Positions 6,300 through 6,744 of a stretch of DNA of 6,744 bases are shown here, piece by piece. The translations under genes were made by a program, and so were the position numbers. Below the pieces are notes generated by a model that saw only the letters and a list, made by a program, of their open reading frames with translations, had not been told where the DNA came from and did no database searches. This stretch comes from Candidatus Coatesiibacteriota bacterium (GTDB lineage Bacteria > Oederibacteriota > CAKKQC01), in the NCBI GenBank assembly GCA_023265785.1, contig JAHFSL010000139.1, forward strand, positions 1 through 6,744. Reading direction: 5' to 3'. Position 1 is the stretch's first letter. Every line of letters starts with the position of its first letter.

Positions 6300-6595
6300 G
6301 TCCGGGCTCGCCTCCAGCGCAGGAAGACATTCACGGTCAGCGTCTGCAGACTGCAGGCCATTAAGACCGCAACCGCCATGAACCGGACCAATCCGTACCC
6401 GCCCGGCCACCGCCCCCAGCAGGCCGCCGTCACCACAACTGCCACGGTCGAGGGCAGACCGGCGGTAAGCAACCAGAGCGCGGCCGGAAGGCCCCACGCC
6501 ATCGGCAAACCGAAATCCGCCCCCATGACGGCTGCCCCTCCGACCAGCAAGGTCATGATGGCCAGCACGATTCCGAAAACCATCGAGCCTCTCAT
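6296..6595 (-). CDS. Small three-helix integral membrane protein of unknown function
   Basis: 99 residues, not recognised as a named family. Three hydrophobic segments are clear: about 5-24, 33-59 and 69-91. The protein ends in the basic tail RWRRART, which by the positive-inside rule would place the C-terminus in the cytoplasm. Its start (ATG 6595) overlaps the stop of the preceding gene as ATGA, and its own stop overlaps the start of the amidohydrolase gene as ATGA. These two tight couplings are the main evidence that this frame is real and not the overlapping extension of the amidohydrolase. An internal ATG at 6583, preceded by GAGAGG, could also be used. It could be an anchor or partner for the neighbouring exported enzyme, but this is inference from position only. 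Confidence 0.72.
   Translation of the reverse strand: MRGSMVFGIVLAIMTLLVGGAAVMGADFGLPMAWGLPAALWLLTAGLPSTVAVVVTAACWGRWPGGYGLVRFMAVAVLMACSLQTLTVNVFLRWRRART
6311..6315 (-). promoter_or_regulatory. Ribosome binding site GGAGG of the amidohydrolase gene
   Basis: Reading on the minus strand, GGAGG lies inside the end of the membrane-protein gene, 11 nt before ATG 6299 and 17 nt before ATG 6293. It supports 6299 as the start and shows that the long upstream frame is not the natural N-terminus. Confidence 0.55.
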
Positions 6596-6744
6596 GGATT
6601 TCCGATCTTGAGATACCCCTTGTAGAAGGCTTCGCGTACCGTCTCAAGCCCCAGTTCGTGAAACGTCCGTTTCATTACGGTTGCGGGGAAAAGGAACGGC
6701 GTCAGCGGAAGTAGCGGGAGGGACATGACGGTCACGATCTTTTC
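6592..6744 (-). CDS. C-terminal end of an unidentified protein, 5' part beyond window
   Basis: Only the last 50 codons are visible, ending in TGA at 6592-6594. The fragment begins with a hydrophobic, proline- and leucine-rich stretch (VMSLPLLPLTPFLFPATV) that could be a membrane segment. It continues with an amphipathic helical tail (FHELGLETVREAFYKGYL) and ends in KIGNP. I do not recognise the family. The TGA overlaps the ATG of the next gene, which places this gene at the head of, or further up in, the same operon as the membrane protein and the amidohydrolase. The reading frame agrees with the ATGA junction, which is the main reason to accept it. Confidence 0.65.
   Translation of the reverse strand, partial: EKIVTVMSLPLLPLTPFLFPATVMKRTFHELGLETVREAFYKGYLKIGNP

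Noticed and set aside
5670..6611. 313-codon open frame on the plus strand
   Set aside because: It is antisense to the amidohydrolase and membrane-protein genes and shows no domain signature.
6300..6647. 116-codon N-terminal extension of the amidohydrolase frame
   Set aside because: It places the perfect Tat signal in the middle of a protein, has shadow-like composition, and overlaps the 99-codon membrane gene. ATG 6299 with the ATGA overlap is far more likely.

Overview
The window is GC-rich, tightly packed bacterial chromosome. It carries seven protein-coding genes (two cut by the window edges), no RNA genes, no insertion sequences and no CRISPR. The mix of genes is typical of environmental, often uncultured, high-GC bacteria with respiratory metabolism: an HdrD/cytochrome b-type membrane oxidoreductase, a TRAP-type solute-binding protein, a URO-D-fold enzyme and a Tat-exported amidohydrolase. 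Desulfobacterota or Methylomirabilota/Rokubacteria-like lineages would fit, but this is a loose inference from gene content and base composition; nothing here is a taxonomic marker.

Left block (1-2702, minus strand): a membrane-anchored iron-sulfur oxidoreductase (819-2702) is followed after 57 bp by a URO-D superfamily gene (761 to beyond base 1). They probably form one transcription unit. The oxidoreductase resembles the FadF/EMO group thought to pass electrons from electron-transfer flavoprotein to menaquinone, but no etfAB genes lie in the window.

Divergent control region (2703-2935): 233 bp between the oxidoreductase and a plus-strand dctP-like gene. It is the largest non-coding stretch and holds three separate inverted repeats and an AT-rich tract, but no convincing sigma-70 promoter.

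Middle (2936-5154): a TRAP-type periplasmic solute-binding protein (plus) converges on an M23 peptidase with an N-terminal helical/TPR-like part (minus). The two genes share one CTAG palindrome, which supplies both TAG stop codons, so no terminator can sit between them.

Right block (5232-6744, minus strand): three genes joined by two ATGA stop/start overlaps. These are an unidentified protein (only its last 50 codons are visible), a 99-residue three-helix membrane protein, and a Tat-exported amidohydrolase. The M23 gene follows 77 bp later and may belong to the same unit. The block looks like an envelope-located pathway whose substrate the sequence does not reveal. I found no clearly new named system. 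The best leads are the coupled membrane-protein/Tat-amidohydrolase cassette, the orphan TRAP binding protein with an altered ligand-site motif, and the repeat-rich divergent promoter region.
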